This document shows, in pieces, positions 5,848 to 5,884 of a stretch of 5,884 bases of DNA. The stretch is from assembly GCA_016880225.1 (NCBI GenBank), contig JAEHDT010000185.1, positions 1-5,884 of the forward strand. Reading direction: 5' to 3'. The notes beneath the pieces are model-generated. The model ran no database searches and was not told the DNA's origin. It was given only the letters and a program-made list of their open reading frames with translations. The position numbers were made by a program, and so were the translations under genes. This stretch comes from Gemmatimonadota bacterium (GTDB taxonomy: Bacteria > Gemmatimonadota > Gemmatimonadetes > Gemmatimonadales > GWC2-71-9). Each line of letters opens with the position of its first letter. The first letter of the stretch is position 1.

Positions 5848-5884
5848 CCGTCGTGGTCGTCGGCGCGGGACTCGCCGGCCTGTC
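5844..5884 (+). CDS. hemY: Start of a FAD-dependent oxidase, probable coproporphyrinogen/protoporphyrinogen oxidase (3' end outside window)
   Basis: Only about 13 residues are visible, reading MTVVVVGAGLAGL. The hydrophobic beta strand followed by GxGxxG (GAGLAG) is the dinucleotide-binding start of a flavoprotein of the amine-oxidase/protoporphyrinogen-oxidase type. Following hemE and hemH directly, the natural candidate is HemY (HemG/CgoX), which oxidises coproporphyrinogen III to coproporphyrin III with O2 and releases H2O2, an oxidant HemQ can use. The ATG overlaps the hemH stop as ATGA, and a GGGGGTG at 5834-5840 is a fair ribosome binding site. Another FAD enzyme such as a phytoene desaturase relative cannot be excluded from this fragment. 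Confidence 0.65.
   Translation, partial: MTVVVVGAGLAGL

Overview
The window is one tightly packed, plus-strand gene array of about 5.9 kb. It is strongly GC-rich, with G/C favoured at third codon positions, and it joins the tail of a cytochrome c oxidase locus to a heme biosynthesis locus. In order it holds: ctaD (subunit I, 3' part only), ctaE (subunit III), ctaF (subunit IV), ctaB (heme O synthase), two small membrane proteins of unknown function, a HemQ-type heme enzyme fused to a C-terminal Rieske [2Fe-2S] domain, hemE, hemH, and the first codons of an FAD-dependent oxidase, probably hemY/hemG. No stretch without a gene exceeds 17 bases. Five junctions overlap (by 4 to 17 bases) and the other four are 4 to 17 bases apart, so the whole set is probably one transcript. 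I see no RNA genes, mobile elements, CRISPR array or convincing terminator.

Region 1 (1-1622) encodes integral-membrane subunits of an A-family heme-copper oxygen reductase. The visible part of CtaD carries the heme a and heme a3 histidines. CtaE and CtaF are separate genes, not fused to CtaD. Region 2 (1616-2829) encodes CtaB, which farnesylates heme b to heme O for this oxidase, then two short hydrophobic proteins that could be small oxidase subunits or assembly factors. Region 3 (2834-5884) encodes heme synthesis from uroporphyrinogen III onward.

Together the genes look like a supply line: HemE makes coproporphyrinogen III, the oxidase at the right edge would oxidise it, HemH inserts iron, HemQ decarboxylates coproheme to heme b, and CtaB converts heme b to heme O for the oxidase. 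HemQ, and a HemH with the tyrosine-containing N-terminal motif of Firmicute-type enzymes, point to the coproporphyrin-dependent route. No heme A synthase (ctaA) is visible.

The taxon cannot be fixed from sequence alone. High GC, an aerobic cox operon linked to a coproporphyrin-type hem cluster, and a Thermus-like rather than Firmicute-like HemQ suggest a soil or sediment bacterium outside the Proteobacteria. Gemmatimonadota is my best guess, as inference only. The most unusual item is the HemQ-Rieske fusion. Also notable are an apparent CTG start for ctaB and the two uncharacterised small membrane proteins.
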